Assembly: GCA_041743935.1 (NCBI GenBank)
Contig: JBGTLU010000002.1
Coordinates: forward strand, 94,215-158,214
Reading direction: 5' to 3'
DNA length: 64,000 nt
From: JBGTLU01 sp041743935
Lineage (GTDB): Bacteria; Bacteroidota; Bacteroidia; Sphingobacteriales; Sphingobacteriaceae
Under the pieces are notes generated by a model that was not told the DNA's origin, searched no databases, and saw only the letters and a program-made list of their open reading frames with translations. The first letter of the stretch is position 1, and the number at the start of each line of letters is the position of its first letter. Of this stretch, positions 1 through 9,212 are shown piece after piece. Position numbers and translations under genes: made by a program.

Positions 1-2
1 GT

Positions 3-1268
3 TTAGACGTAAACTTATACACCGGATTTTACGATAACAACACGTCGTTTATAGATACCGGATTAAATAAATATAATTGGCGTGGCAATGTAATTAATAA
101 GGTTAGGTTTGGTTCAGAAGTTGGGTTTATTGCTCATACGCTAAAAATTAATTCCATCAACCTAATTCAAAGAGCAAACATTAATTACAAGTTAAATCCC
201 AAACATCAATTTAACTTTAATGTGGTAAACAGTTATGTGCGACAAAACGGGCAGGATTCTACAGCAACCAGATTGCTTGGCACCGTTAGAGATTTATACG
301 AACAGCCACAAAAAATATTTAAGCTTACTACCGGATTGTCTTATCAACTGAGTTTATTAGATAATCGATTGCAATTTATTAGCGGTTTAAAATATTACCG
401 CATTAATGTAGATGCCAATGAGAGCACCTTGGTTTTTATCGGCCCCAAAGCAAGGTATAAAAAGTCGAATTACGGTATCTCACAGGCTGCAAAATTTTCT
501 TTTTGGAACGATAAACTCTTATTAAAAACTAACTTTGAGTACACCACCCGGTTGCCAGATCAATTCGAACTATTAGGCGACCAAGTTTTTGTTGCGGCAA
601 ATCCGCTTCTACAACCAGAAATTAGTTACAATTATAATGTTGGTTTGCAAACCTCTTTTGATGGTAAATTCGGCAAATTTAACCTGGAGGTAAATGGATT
701 TAGTAGGGATACTCGCAGAAATATCTTTTTATTAGTAACCAACTTTTTTGCTCAATACCAGAACATTGCTAAAATTAGATCCAATGGATTGGATGCAGAA
801 TTTACCTACAATCCCAATCCAATTATACTGTTAAAACTGAATGCGACCTATCAGGATATACGTAACCGGTCCGATACCATTGGGGAAGGATTATCTACAA
901 CAGATCCACGCTTTTTCAATAAACGTTTGCCCAACCGACCTTCGCTGTTTGGGAATGCAGAAGTTACCGTATTCTATCCGGGAATTTTTAGATCCGGCGA
1001 TGTTGCCTCCTTTTATTGGAATGCCAACTACGTTCGTAAGTTTTTTCTGGCTTTTGAAGAAGATGGAGATATAGAAACTAAACTCACCATCCCCAATCAG
1101 TTTTTGAATACAATAGGTGTTTCTTATTCATTGCCCAGAAATACCATTAGTGCCAGCTTCGAAGTTCAAAATCTATTCAATAGGGATTCCTTTGATAATT
1201 TTAAAATTCAAAAACCCGGACGAAGTTTCCACGTTAAACTCAGATATTTTATAAATAAAACGACATGA
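3..1268 (+). CDS. TonB-dependent outer-membrane receptor, C-terminal part (5' end outside window)
   Basis: The frame is open from the window edge, so the signal peptide, plug and first barrel strands are missing; about 421 residues remain. They show alternating polar/aromatic strands typical of a 22-strand TonB receptor barrel, and the end carries the usual closing pattern (NLFNRDSF, then KPGRSFHVKLRYF with a terminal aromatic strand). Such receptors take scarce ligands, usually iron chelates, across the outer membrane using TonB energy. The stop overlaps the start of the next gene by 4 bases (ATGA), so the two are probably translationally coupled. That neighbour is DUF4374-like, a family commonly paired with siderophore-type receptors, which makes a ferric-siderophore substrate likely (inference). 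The ligand cannot be read from the barrel itself. Confidence 0.85.
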   Translation, partial: LDVNLYTGFYDNNTSFIDTGLNKYNWRGNVINKVRFGSEVGFIAHTLKINSINLIQRANINYKLNPKHQFNFNVVNSYVRQNGQDSTATRLLGTVRDLYEQPQKIFKLTTGLSYQLSLLDNRLQFISGLKYYRINVDANESTLVFIGPKARYKKSNYGISQAAKFSFWNDKLLLKTNFEYTTRLPDQFELLGDQVFVAANPLLQPEISYNYNVGLQTSFDGKFGKFNLEVNGFSRDTRRNIFLLVTNFFAQYQNIAKIRSNGLDAEFTYNPNPIILLKLNATYQDIRNRSDTIGEGLSTTDPRFFNKRLPNRPSLFGNAEVTVFYPGIFRSGDVASFYWNANYVRKFFLAFEEDGDIETKLTIPNQFLNTIGVSYSLPRNTISASFEVQNLFNRDSFDNFKIQKPGRSFHVKLRYFINKTT

Positions 1269-2776
1269 AAAAAATAACACTTCTTACCTTACTATTTACT
1301 ATTATTCTTTCCGCTCAGGCCCAGGTACGGTACGGAGTAATGCTTAAAACCGGTTATTTTACCGAACCCGGCAACCCCAATACCAGTTATTTGCGAATTA
1401 CCGACAACCTGAATGTAACTAGCATGAACACCTCTGGGTTTAGAGAAATAGCCGGAACCGGAAATATTCTTACCCACAAAGGCGCTTATTATTATTATAA
1501 TTTTAATGAACCTAGGCTTTATAAAATGTCTATCAATACAAACGGTACATTAAATATTGCTACCACTTTGTTGTTTCCTGGTGCATCCAATGTGCCTCAC
1601 ATAGTAGATATGCTCATGGTAAATGATAAGACCGCTTATGTAATCTCACAAAGTGTGTTTAAAATTTTCATCGTGGATGTAGAAGAGTTTAAAATTACTG
1701 GTGAGATAGACTTAACGTCATTAGAAGACAGAAATTTCGAAATTTCTACCCCCGAAGAAATGATAATTCGCGATGGTAAATTATTTGTTCCCATTTGGTA
1801 TGGTTCGGGTTTTGCCAATGCTCGTGTAAAACCAGAAGCTTATTTAGCAGTAATTGATTTAGCAACTAAAACCTTGCAAAAAACCTTGGTAGATACTCGT
1901 GTACATCTTTTAGGTTATGGAGGTTCTGCGGTTAGTGCTATGTTTATTGATGAAGCCGGCGATTTATACGTATCTGGTAGTGATGTGATCAACGGCGGGC
2001 AAGGAATTAAACCTGGAGGTATTTTGCGAATAAAAAAAGGAGAAACAGATTTTGACCCGACGTATTTTGTAAACCTCGATCAAATTTGCGGAAACCGTAA
2101 AACTATTGGAATGACGTACTTGGGGAATGGTTTAGTTCTGACTACAGCACAATACCCGGAGCGTTTAAATCCTGTAACCAACCCTGGTGTAGACCCTATT
2201 TTTTCTAAATACATTGATGCTATTTACAAATATTGGATTGTAGACTTAAATACTAATACCGGGCAAGTAATAGAAACCGATTGGACCAATGGCGGATTTT
2301 TTAATTATGTAACCAAAGTGGGGGATAAGTTTTACATACCTGTAGGAGGAAGAAGAAGTACCTCAGGTTTCTGGGAACTAAATGTACAAGCCAGAACAGC
2401 AATAAAACGAATCAATACTAGTTCTATCGAACCTTTTGGGTTGTTTGAACTAAACCAAGATGCGACCTTAAAAAACCGGAATACCAATACTACATCGGTT
2501 GGTAAGGTGAAAGAACTAAACATCCAAACCCTATTGTTTCCAATTCCAGCTCTAAACGAATTAAGTTTAATAATTACTTCTCCTGAACGAAGAAAAGGAG
2601 TACAGCTGATTATAACCGACATATTAGGGAGAGTATTGGTGCAAGAACAACATGATTTAGTAGATGAAACACTTATTCATTTACCCGTTGGCGATTTAAA
2701 GGAAGGAAGTTATCGGGTAACTTTAATTTCTGGAAACGAGCGCAAAAGTATTGCCTTTATCAAAGCAGCAAACTAA
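1265..2776 (+). CDS. DUF4374-like secreted beta-propeller protein with T9SS sorting domain
   Basis: A 503-residue exported protein. Residues 1-19 form a signal peptide ending AQAQ with no lipobox cysteine. The middle (about 25-410) looks like DUF4374: repeated short strands, and the block LRIKKGETDFDPTYFVNLDQ resembles the family's conserved stretch. DUF4374 proteins sit beside TonB receptors; the Bacteroides xenosiderophore-capture lipoprotein XusB is, as I recall, of this type. The last ~75 residues look like a T9SS type A sorting domain: LFPIPALNELSL, then ITDILGRVLVQ, then LKEGSYRVTLISG. That implies export through the outer membrane by T9SS. The gene is coupled by a 4-base overlap to the receptor upstream. 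The role as a surface iron-chelate binder is inferred from family and context. Confidence 0.72.
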   Translation: MKKITLLTLLFTIILSAQAQVRYGVMLKTGYFTEPGNPNTSYLRITDNLNVTSMNTSGFREIAGTGNILTHKGAYYYYNFNEPRLYKMSINTNGTLNIATTLLFPGASNVPHIVDMLMVNDKTAYVISQSVFKIFIVDVEEFKITGEIDLTSLEDRNFEISTPEEMIIRDGKLFVPIWYGSGFANARVKPEAYLAVIDLATKTLQKTLVDTRVHLLGYGGSAVSAMFIDEAGDLYVSGSDVINGGQGIKPGGILRIKKGETDFDPTYFVNLDQICGNRKTIGMTYLGNGLVLTTAQYPERLNPVTNPGVDPIFSKYIDAIYKYWIVDLNTNTGQVIETDWTNGGFFNYVTKVGDKFYIPVGGRRSTSGFWELNVQARTAIKRINTSSIEPFGLFELNQDATLKNRNTNTTSVGKVKELNIQTLLFPIPALNELSLIITSPERRKGVQLIITDILGRVLVQEQHDLVDETLIHLPVGDLKEGSYRVTLISGNERKSIAFIKAAN

Positions 2777-3633
2777 TCTTCTGCTTTGATTTTTTCTATC
2801 CCAGACCGTATGTGTAAATCGCGTTGTGGGAATGGAATTTCTACGTTATGCTCTTTAAATTTCTCGAAAATATCAAAATACAATTCGCTTTTAAAAGCTC
2901 CGGGACGATGGATGAATTTAGTTGTCCATACTAATAGATTAAAATCCAAGGAACTATCGCCATAATTATTAAACCAAACATTAGGTTTAGGATTTGCAAG
3001 TACACCCGGATGTTTAGAAGCAACTTCTATCAGTATTTTTCTTATTTTTTGAGGATCTTCATTGTATGAAACTCCAACCGGAATTTTAAACCTTACTTTT
3101 GAGTCGTTGTGGCTCCAGTTTATTACCCGATTACTTATAAACTCTGAGTTAGGTACAATGATGGAAATATTATCGTTGGTAACAACCGTTGTAGCTCTAG
3201 CAGATATTTTTACTATATCTCCATTTACATCTCCAACTTCTACCCGGTCGCCTACTTTTATTGGTCGTTCAAACAGAATAATTAGACCCGATATAAAATT
3301 ATTGGTGATATTTTGCAAACCAAAACCAATACCTACACCTAAGGCTCCTGCTAATAAGCCTAATCCACTTAAATCAATTCCACTCGTTTTTAAAATAATG
3401 TAAAAACCTAGAATTAAAATCAGATATTTTATGATGGTAGCTATTGAAGTTCTTACGCCAATATCTACTATGTATCTGGCTAAAAACCTACTCTCTAGTA
3501 ATTTTTTTAGTTTTTCGGATAAATAAAAGAGCAGAAATACAGAAACCAGTAAAATTAATAGAGACTGTACTTTTACCGAACTGTTGCCAATAGAAAATAA
3601 CGTGTAATCTAAAAATTCGTTAATTGTTTCCAT
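2773..3633 (-). CDS. MscS-family small-conductance mechanosensitive channel
   Basis: A 286-residue inner-membrane protein of standard MscS length. Three hydrophobic helices lie in residues 20-115. The pore-lining helix has the glycine/alanine-rich pattern GALGVGIGFGLQNITNNF, followed by the beta-domain motif LFERPIKVGDRVEV at about 120-135. The remainder is the cytoplasmic alpha/beta cage (PNSEFISNRVINWSHND). These channels release solutes on hypo-osmotic shock. The stop overlaps the stop of the DUF4374-like gene on the other strand by 4 bases. The YciO-like gene lies only 25 bases upstream on the same strand, so the two may be co-transcribed. Confidence 0.9.
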   Translation of the reverse strand: METINEFLDYTLFSIGNSSVKVQSLLILLVSVFLLFYLSEKLKKLLESRFLARYIVDIGVRTSIATIIKYLILILGFYIILKTSGIDLSGLGLLAGALGVGIGFGLQNITNNFISGLIILFERPIKVGDRVEVGDVNGDIVKISARATTVVTNDNISIIVPNSEFISNRVINWSHNDSKVRFKIPVGVSYNEDPQKIRKILIEVASKHPGVLANPKPNVWFNNYGDSSLDFNLLVWTTKFIHRPGAFKSELYFDIFEKFKEHNVEIPFPQRDLHIRSGIEKIKAED

Positions 3634-3658
3634 TTTACCTTTTCAATTTTCAACCAAT

Positions 3659-4279
3659 TTATATAATTTCTTCTAAATTCCCCTTTCCTTCTCGGATAAC
3701 TTCGGGTTCTCCTTGAGTTAAGTCTATTACGGTAGATGCCTCGTTTCCTCCATATCCGCCATCAATAACCATGTCTACCAGGTCCTGATACTTTTCATAA
3801 ATTAACTCGGGGTCGGTGCTGTATTCCAAAATCTCATCTTCATCATGTATAGACGTAGATAATATTGGATTGCCTAAAACTCTAACAATTTCTAGAGCAA
3901 TAGCATTATCTGGCACCCTAATTCCAACTGTTTTTTTATTTGCATGAATCAGTTTTGGCACTTTACCACTAGCATTTAAAATAAAAGTAAACGGCCCGGG
4001 GAGTGCTTTTTTAAGCATTCTAAAGACAGAAGTATCAATTGGTTTGGTATAATCTGCAAGGTGGCTTAAATCGGAGCAGATGAATGAAAATTGTGCTTTA
4101 GCGGGATTAATTCCACGTATTTTACAAATCCGTTCAATGGCTTTTTGGTTGGTAATATCACAACCCAATCCATAAACCGTATCGGTAGGATAAATGATTA
4201 TTCCTCCTCTTAGCAAACATTGTACTACTTGCTCTATGTGCTTGGTATTAGGATTTTCTGGGTAGATTTTAATGAACAT
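3659..4279 (-). CDS. YciO/TsaC/Sua5-family protein (YrdC fold)
   Basis: A 206-residue YrdC-domain protein. Members of the family bind ATP, threonine and bicarbonate to make threonylcarbamoyl-AMP for the t6A37 modification of tRNA. Visible blocks are GGIIIYPTDTVYGLGCDI near residue 30, ERICKIRG at about 50, PGPFTFIL near 92, KKTVGIRVPDN near 113 and STVIDL near 182. Length and the flow of motifs match E. coli YciO more closely than TsaC, whose own t6A activity is weak or absent; the fold alone does not decide which job it does. It sits between the MscS gene and a small membrane-anchored protein on the same strand. Confidence 0.8.
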   Translation of the reverse strand: MFIKIYPENPNTKHIEQVVQCLLRGGIIIYPTDTVYGLGCDITNQKAIERICKIRGINPAKAQFSFICSDLSHLADYTKPIDTSVFRMLKKALPGPFTFILNASGKVPKLIHANKKTVGIRVPDNAIALEIVRVLGNPILSTSIHDEDEILEYSTDPELIYEKYQDLVDMVIDGGYGGNEASTVIDLTQGEPEVIREGKGNLEEII

Positions 4280-4302
4280 TTGGGATAAAATTTCTTATTT
4301 CC

Positions 4303-4839
4303 CTAATACTCCGGACGGTCTAAAATAGACTTCATAATTACAGCTTCTTGCAAATCAAATTGGTCAGTATCGTATTCTTGACCTATCGAATTATTTGCAA
4401 TTTCTTCTGTTTGTAATTTTGCCAATCTTCTACGCTCGCGGATTATCTCATCTGCCGATTTTAATTTATTTTTTTCCTGCCTAGCTTTACGAGTTCTTTC
4501 AAAATAATCTTCCGGAACATCCGATTGGTAAACCGTTTCATAGGATTTTGCTGGTTGGTAAGTTGGTTGTTGGTATTTATTTTCGGGCTTTGATGCAGGG
4601 GCAGCCGGAGATACTTTTTCTTCTTCTTTTGGATAACCTAACAATTCGCCAAAAATTTCTTCGAAATTTGGTTCTGTCGCTTCCGGGATATTCGGATCTA
4701 ACTCTTCCTGATAATTAGGCTGATTATTTTGTTTTGCTCTTTTAATTGCTTCTTCTTGTTGCTTCTGGTAATTTTTGTAAATTCCATAGCCGAAGTAAGC
4801 AATAATAGCAATAATGTAAAATATGGTTTGAAGATCCAT
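4303..4839 (-). CDS. Conserved hypothetical membrane-anchored charged protein
   Basis: Function not recognised. The 178-residue product starts with one hydrophobic helix (residues 5-20, IFYIIAIIAYFGYGIY) followed by lysine/glutamine-rich segments, so it is probably an inner-membrane protein with a long cytoplasmic tail. The middle (about 50-120) is low-complexity and rich in E, P, Q and Y, hence likely disordered. The C-terminal third (RTRKARQEKNKLKSADEIIRERRRLAK) is strongly charged and probably helical. It ends at the same convergent block as the YciO-like and MscS genes and is divergent from smc, whose start lies about 90 bases away. Small proteins of this layout are common and unnamed in Bacteroidota. 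Confidence 0.6.
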   Translation of the reverse strand: MDLQTIFYIIAIIAYFGYGIYKNYQKQQEEAIKRAKQNNQPNYQEELDPNIPEATEPNFEEIFGELLGYPKEEEKVSPAAPASKPENKYQQPTYQPAKSYETVYQSDVPEDYFERTRKARQEKNKLKSADEIIRERRRLAKLQTEEIANNSIGQEYDTDQFDLQEAVIMKSILDRPEY

Positions 4840-4930
4840 GGTGTTTTTCTTGTTGATAAAAAAAATTGCGACGAATTGTTTTAGTAAAGATATTTAAACC
4901 TTGCTAAAGAGCAAAACTAAAGAATAGATT

Positions 4931-7900
4931 GTGAAGCTAACCACACTGGATATTAAGGGATTTAAAAGTTTTGGAGATAAAACAACTATTCATTTTGATG
5001 AGGGAGTAACTTCTATTGTGGGCCCAAATGGTTGTGGCAAGTCTAATGTAGTGGATGCTATACGTTGGGTTTTGGGCGAGCAGAGTACAAAGATGCTTCG
5101 CTCAGAAAAAATGGAAAATGTAATTTTTAATGGTACAAAATCCAGAAAAGCCTCTAATCTTGCCGAAGTTTCGCTCAGTTTTGATAATACAAAAAACATT
5201 TTACCTACAGATTATAGTCAAGTAACTATCACCCGAAAATTATATCGAAGTGGCGAAAGTGAGTATAGGCTAAACAACATACAATGTCGGTTAAAAGATA
5301 TAACCGATTTATTTTTAGATACCGGTATCGGGGCCGACTCGTATTCCATCATAGAATTACGAATGGTGGATGAATTACTAAATAATAAAGACAACTCACG
5401 TAGAACTCTTTTCGAAGAAGCATCTGGCATTTCTAAATATAAAATTCGCAAAAAGCAAACCTTTAATAAACTCCGCGATACCGAAACGGATTTAAACCGA
5501 GTAGAAGATTTGGTATTTGAAATTGAGAAAAACCTAAAGGCATTAGAATCGCAAGCAAAAAAAACGGAACGCTATTACCGTATTAAAGAGCAATACAAAG
5601 AAATAAGCATTGATTTAGCTTCTTTCAGAATAAATAATTTTAAAATTTCGTTGGATGAATTAGAAGCTCAAGAGCAACAACGAAACGATGAAAAACTAGC
5701 ATTGCAAACCAAAACAGATGCTACAGAAGCTGCTATCCAAGAGGAAAAACTCATCAACCTTACAAAAGAGAAAAATTTATCGATACAACAAAAAGCTACT
5801 AACGATTTTGTGAATGGAATTAGGCAATACGAAAGCGATAAGAAATTAAAGAATGAACAACACCGTTATTTATCCGAAAAAGAAACCAGATTAGAATTAG
5901 AAATTGCAAACGATAAACAAACCATTGACAATACCCAGCAAAGTATTAAAGCTTTTGAATCTACCCTAGAGTCAGAAAATAGTGCATTAACGAGGATAGA
6001 AATTAATTTAAAGTCCGTAAAAACAGAACTTGATGCATTGAAAGAAAAACAAAATAGTTGTAAGACTGAATTAGAAACTTTATCTACCCAAAATAAGAAT
6101 TTACAAAACCAAGTTTTCCAAATTGAAAAAGAGAAGGATATAATTGAAGTGCAAAAAAATGCACTAATACAGGAACTAGAACGTAATACCACCGATACTC
6201 AGCACAAAGCAGAAGAAATACAAGATTTTGCAGATAACATTAGTAAAATAGAAAACACACTCGTGCAAAAAGAAGAATTACTTACACAAACTATTGCACA
6301 AGAAGAAATCCTACTAAAGAAAATTGAAACTGCTGAATATCAATTGCAACTATCCAAAGAAAAACTAATAGCAGAAAATCGCACTTTAGACGCAAAAATT
6401 AACGAGTACAATCTGACCAAGAGTTTAGTAGAGAATTTAGAAGGTTTCCCTGATTCCATTAAATTTTTGAAAAAAAATGCCAATTGGGCAAAAAATGCCC
6501 CATTACTTTCGGATGTTTTGTTTTGTAAAGAAGAGTACAGAATCAGCATCGAGAATTATTTAGAACCCTACATGAATTATTATGTAGTGCAATCCACAGC
6601 CGAAGCAATTGCAGCAATTAATCTTTTAAGTAGCTCTTCGAAAGGGCGCGCTAACTTTTTTATTTTAGATGCTTTTGAAGGGGCAAAAACAACTTCCGCC
6701 TCCTCAGAAATACCATCATTACAAGATAACCGATTTGTATCTGCCTTAGAAATTACAGAATGCGAAGACAAATACCGAAAACTTTGCGCACATCTGCTTA
6801 AAAATGTGTATTTGGTTTTACGTGATGATGAAAATACATTTCTAGAACATTCGGTATCGGATGTAATTTTACTCAGTGCTGGAGGTAAATTCAGTAAAGC
6901 AAAGTTTAGCATGGCAGGTGGTTCCGTAGGTTTATTTGAGGGTAAGCGTATAGGACGAGCTAAAAACTTGGAAGCATTACAACGAGAGACTAAGAAATTA
7001 GACGAACAGCTTCTGAAGTTAAAACAACAGGTTGAACAACAAACCGAGCAATTATCTAAATTAAAAAACGATACAAAAGCTAATTTAATTTCAGAAATAA
7101 GAGCCGAAGTTAATCAACTACGTACCAATTTGGTTGGATTACAATCTAAACAAGAACAATTCAAAAATTTTATTGCAAACAGCAACCTTAGGAAAGAAGA
7201 TATAGAGCAAAAAATAAAAAGTTATGAGGAACAATTGGTAATACTATTACCAAAACTAACCGATTTAACAAATAATTTACAGATAAACTCTAACTTGTTA
7301 AACTCATTACAAGCTGATTATGCAGTTTTATCTGAGCGAGTTAATGAACTTTCTGCCGAGTACAATAAGCAAAACATTGGGTTACACCAACAACAAAACC
7401 GTATTGCCGCAATACATAAAGATGTTGAATATAAACAGTCGCAAGTACAACTAGTACAAGCCAGAATTATGAATAATTCGCAAGAATTAACTAGCACTAA
7501 GGCAGAAATGCAGGCATTGGTGCTAAACAACCAACATTCTGATAGTGATTTACTTGCCATGTATGCTCAAAAAGAGCAACTCGAAAAAGGCTTACAAGAA
7601 ACAGAAGAAGCATATTATCAAAGTAGAGGAAAAATTAATACACTAGAGCAAGAACTAACAGATATCCGCAGAAAGAAAGAACAGGCAGAGGAACTAATTC
7701 TGGCTATAAAGGAAAAGAAAACACTTCTTAAAATAGATTTAAATGCCTTAAAAGAAAGGCTCTCGGTTGAGTTTGATATACAAATTGAAGATTTATTGGA
7801 TGCCGATTTACCCGAATCTCAAGAAGATGAATTAAAAAGAAAAGCTGAAAAAATAAAAGAACAATTAGAAAATTTTGGCGCCATAAACCCCTTGGCGATG

Positions 7901-8488
7901 GAAGCATATAACGAAATGCATGAACGTTATCAATTCATCCAAAATCAAAAGAAAGACCTTTTAGAGGCAAAACAAGTATTGTTGCAAACCATTTCTGAAA
8001 TTGACGAAACAGCAAAAACAAAATTTTTAGAATCTTTTGCCGCTATTCGCGAGAATTTTGTAACCGTTTTCCGCTCTTTATTTAATGAAGAAGATTCCTG
8101 TGATTTAATCTTAATAGACCCTAATGACCCACTAGATTCTGAAATAGAAATCATTGCCAAACCAAAAGGGAAAAGACCTTTAACCATTAATCAATTATCC
8201 GGAGGAGAAAAAACCCTCACGGCAACCGCCATCCTGTTTTCTTTGTATCTGCTTAAACCTGCTCCGTTTTGTATTTTCGATGAAGTAGATGCACCCTTAG
8301 ACGATACCAACATAGATAAGTTCAATCACATCATTCGTAAATTTTCTAACGACTCACAGTTTATCATCGTAACTCATAATAAACGCACTATAGCAAGCAC
8401 AGATATTGTGTATGGTGTTACCATGATAGAGCAAGGAATTTCTCGTGTAGTACCTGTTGATTTACGTAATGTAGAATTGGTAGCTTAA
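4931..8488 (+). CDS. smc: Chromosome partition protein SMC
   Basis: An 1185-residue SMC ATPase, the usual length. It has the N-terminal ATPase lobe with Walker A GPNGCGKSN at residues 31-39, a long first coiled coil (about 170-490), a hinge starting near ENLEGFPDSIKFL and running to about 680, a second coiled coil, and the C-terminal lobe with signature LSGGEK near 1088 and Walker B FCIFDEVDAPLDD near 1113. SMC dimers with ScpA and ScpB load on DNA and extrude loops to organise and segregate the chromosome. The partner scpB is at 63.2-63.7 kb in this window. The start codon is GTG, chosen because the conserved MKLTTLDIKGFKSFGDKT begins there. The stop is one base from the convergent stop of the next gene, leaving no room for a terminator. 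Confidence 0.97.
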   Translation: MKLTTLDIKGFKSFGDKTTIHFDEGVTSIVGPNGCGKSNVVDAIRWVLGEQSTKMLRSEKMENVIFNGTKSRKASNLAEVSLSFDNTKNILPTDYSQVTITRKLYRSGESEYRLNNIQCRLKDITDLFLDTGIGADSYSIIELRMVDELLNNKDNSRRTLFEEASGISKYKIRKKQTFNKLRDTETDLNRVEDLVFEIEKNLKALESQAKKTERYYRIKEQYKEISIDLASFRINNFKISLDELEAQEQQRNDEKLALQTKTDATEAAIQEEKLINLTKEKNLSIQQKATNDFVNGIRQYESDKKLKNEQHRYLSEKETRLELEIANDKQTIDNTQQSIKAFESTLESENSALTRIEINLKSVKTELDALKEKQNSCKTELETLSTQNKNLQNQVFQIEKEKDIIEVQKNALIQELERNTTDTQHKAEEIQDFADNISKIENTLVQKEELLTQTIAQEEILLKKIETAEYQLQLSKEKLIAENRTLDAKINEYNLTKSLVENLEGFPDSIKFLKKNANWAKNAPLLSDVLFCKEEYRISIENYLEPYMNYYVVQSTAEAIAAINLLSSSSKGRANFFILDAFEGAKTTSASSEIPSLQDNRFVSALEITECEDKYRKLCAHLLKNVYLVLRDDENTFLEHSVSDVILLSAGGKFSKAKFSMAGGSVGLFEGKRIGRAKNLEALQRETKKLDEQLLKLKQQVEQQTEQLSKLKNDTKANLISEIRAEVNQLRTNLVGLQSKQEQFKNFIANSNLRKEDIEQKIKSYEEQLVILLPKLTDLTNNLQINSNLLNSLQADYAVLSERVNELSAEYNKQNIGLHQQQNRIAAIHKDVEYKQSQVQLVQARIMNNSQELTSTKAEMQALVLNNQHSDSDLLAMYAQKEQLEKGLQETEEAYYQSRGKINTLEQELTDIRRKKEQAEELILAIKEKKTLLKIDLNALKERLSVEFDIQIEDLLDADLPESQEDELKRKAEKIKEQLENFGAINPLAMEAYNEMHERYQFIQNQKKDLLEAKQVLLQTISEIDETAKTKFLESFAAIRENFVTVFRSLFNEEDSCDLILIDPNDPLDSEIEIIAKPKGKRPLTINQLSGGEKTLTATAILFSLYLLKPAPFCIFDEVDAPLDDTNIDKFNHIIRKFSNDSQFIIVTHNKRTIASTDIVYGVTMIEQGISRVVPVDLRNVELVA

Positions 8489-8489
8489 T

Positions 8490-9212
8490 CTACACCAACA
8501 AATAATAGGTTAAAGCTGCAGTTGCTACTTGCACTGTAAAATTATCTGTACCATGGCTACTTACTGCTTCTACCAACATGGCTGCAATGGCTGTTATCAA
8601 AGCATAAAATAGTACAGTAGAAAGGGCAAGCCCAAAGGAAAGCATTGCTGGTATGCATACTAAAAAGCTAACTAAAGCTACAGCTGTAGAACCTTCTAAT
8701 GTTCTGGTTGCTGCAACTCCATAAATGGTGGGTACATTATAGGGGTGTTTGCCCCATTTACTGCCTACAGGTTCGCCAATGGCATCGCCCCAACCACCAA
8801 CTAAGTAGCCAATAAATGCAGTTTGCGGAAAAAATAAATTACTTACTACACCACCCAATGCGGTAGAAAAAAGAGGAATGATAATGAATTTACTTTGGTG
8901 TGGTGCATCGCGCGGACGCGCTAATGATTCGTAAAAATAATCTCCATGCCCCTTGTATAAAGCATACAAAACGGCTACTGCTACAATCGAACCAAAGATT
9001 ACGGTTGCTTGTAAGCCTAAAAAAAACTGTAGGACAGCAGCACTGGTAAAAATGATAAAATGAAAAATTTTACGAGTATATGCAGTACGCATTTCATATC
9101 TTTTTTTCAGAAATGACACAAGAAGTATAGAAATAATCGTGATAACCAATGCAATAGGAGCTACCAAGATGATTTTACTTAAACTTGGTATAAAGGCTTG
9201 GAAATCTATCAT
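8490..9212 (-). CDS. Dolichol/phytol-kinase-like integral membrane CTP-dependent kinase family protein
   Basis: A 240-residue polytopic protein with about seven hydrophobic segments. It carries the signature of the SEC59/VTE5/CDP-archaeol-synthase-like superfamily: RKIFHF near residue 47, then GGWGDAIGEPVGSKWGKH near 140-157 and TRTLEGSTAV near 170, which bind CTP and the lipid alcohol. Eukaryotic members phosphorylate dolichol or phytol with CTP; substrates of bacterial members are mostly unknown. The start overlaps the stop of the upstream phosphatase-like gene by 4 bases (ATGA on the reverse strand), which points to a joint function in lipid-phosphate metabolism (inference). It could also act as a cytidylyltransferase. 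Confidence 0.72.
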   Translation of the reverse strand: MIDFQAFIPSLSKIILVAPIALVITIISILLVSFLKKRYEMRTAYTRKIFHFIIFTSAAVLQFFLGLQATVIFGSIVAVAVLYALYKGHGDYFYESLARPRDAPHQSKFIIIPLFSTALGGVVSNLFFPQTAFIGYLVGGWGDAIGEPVGSKWGKHPYNVPTIYGVAATRTLEGSTAVALVSFLVCIPAMLSFGLALSTVLFYALITAIAAMLVEAVSSHGTDNFTVQVATAALTYYLLV

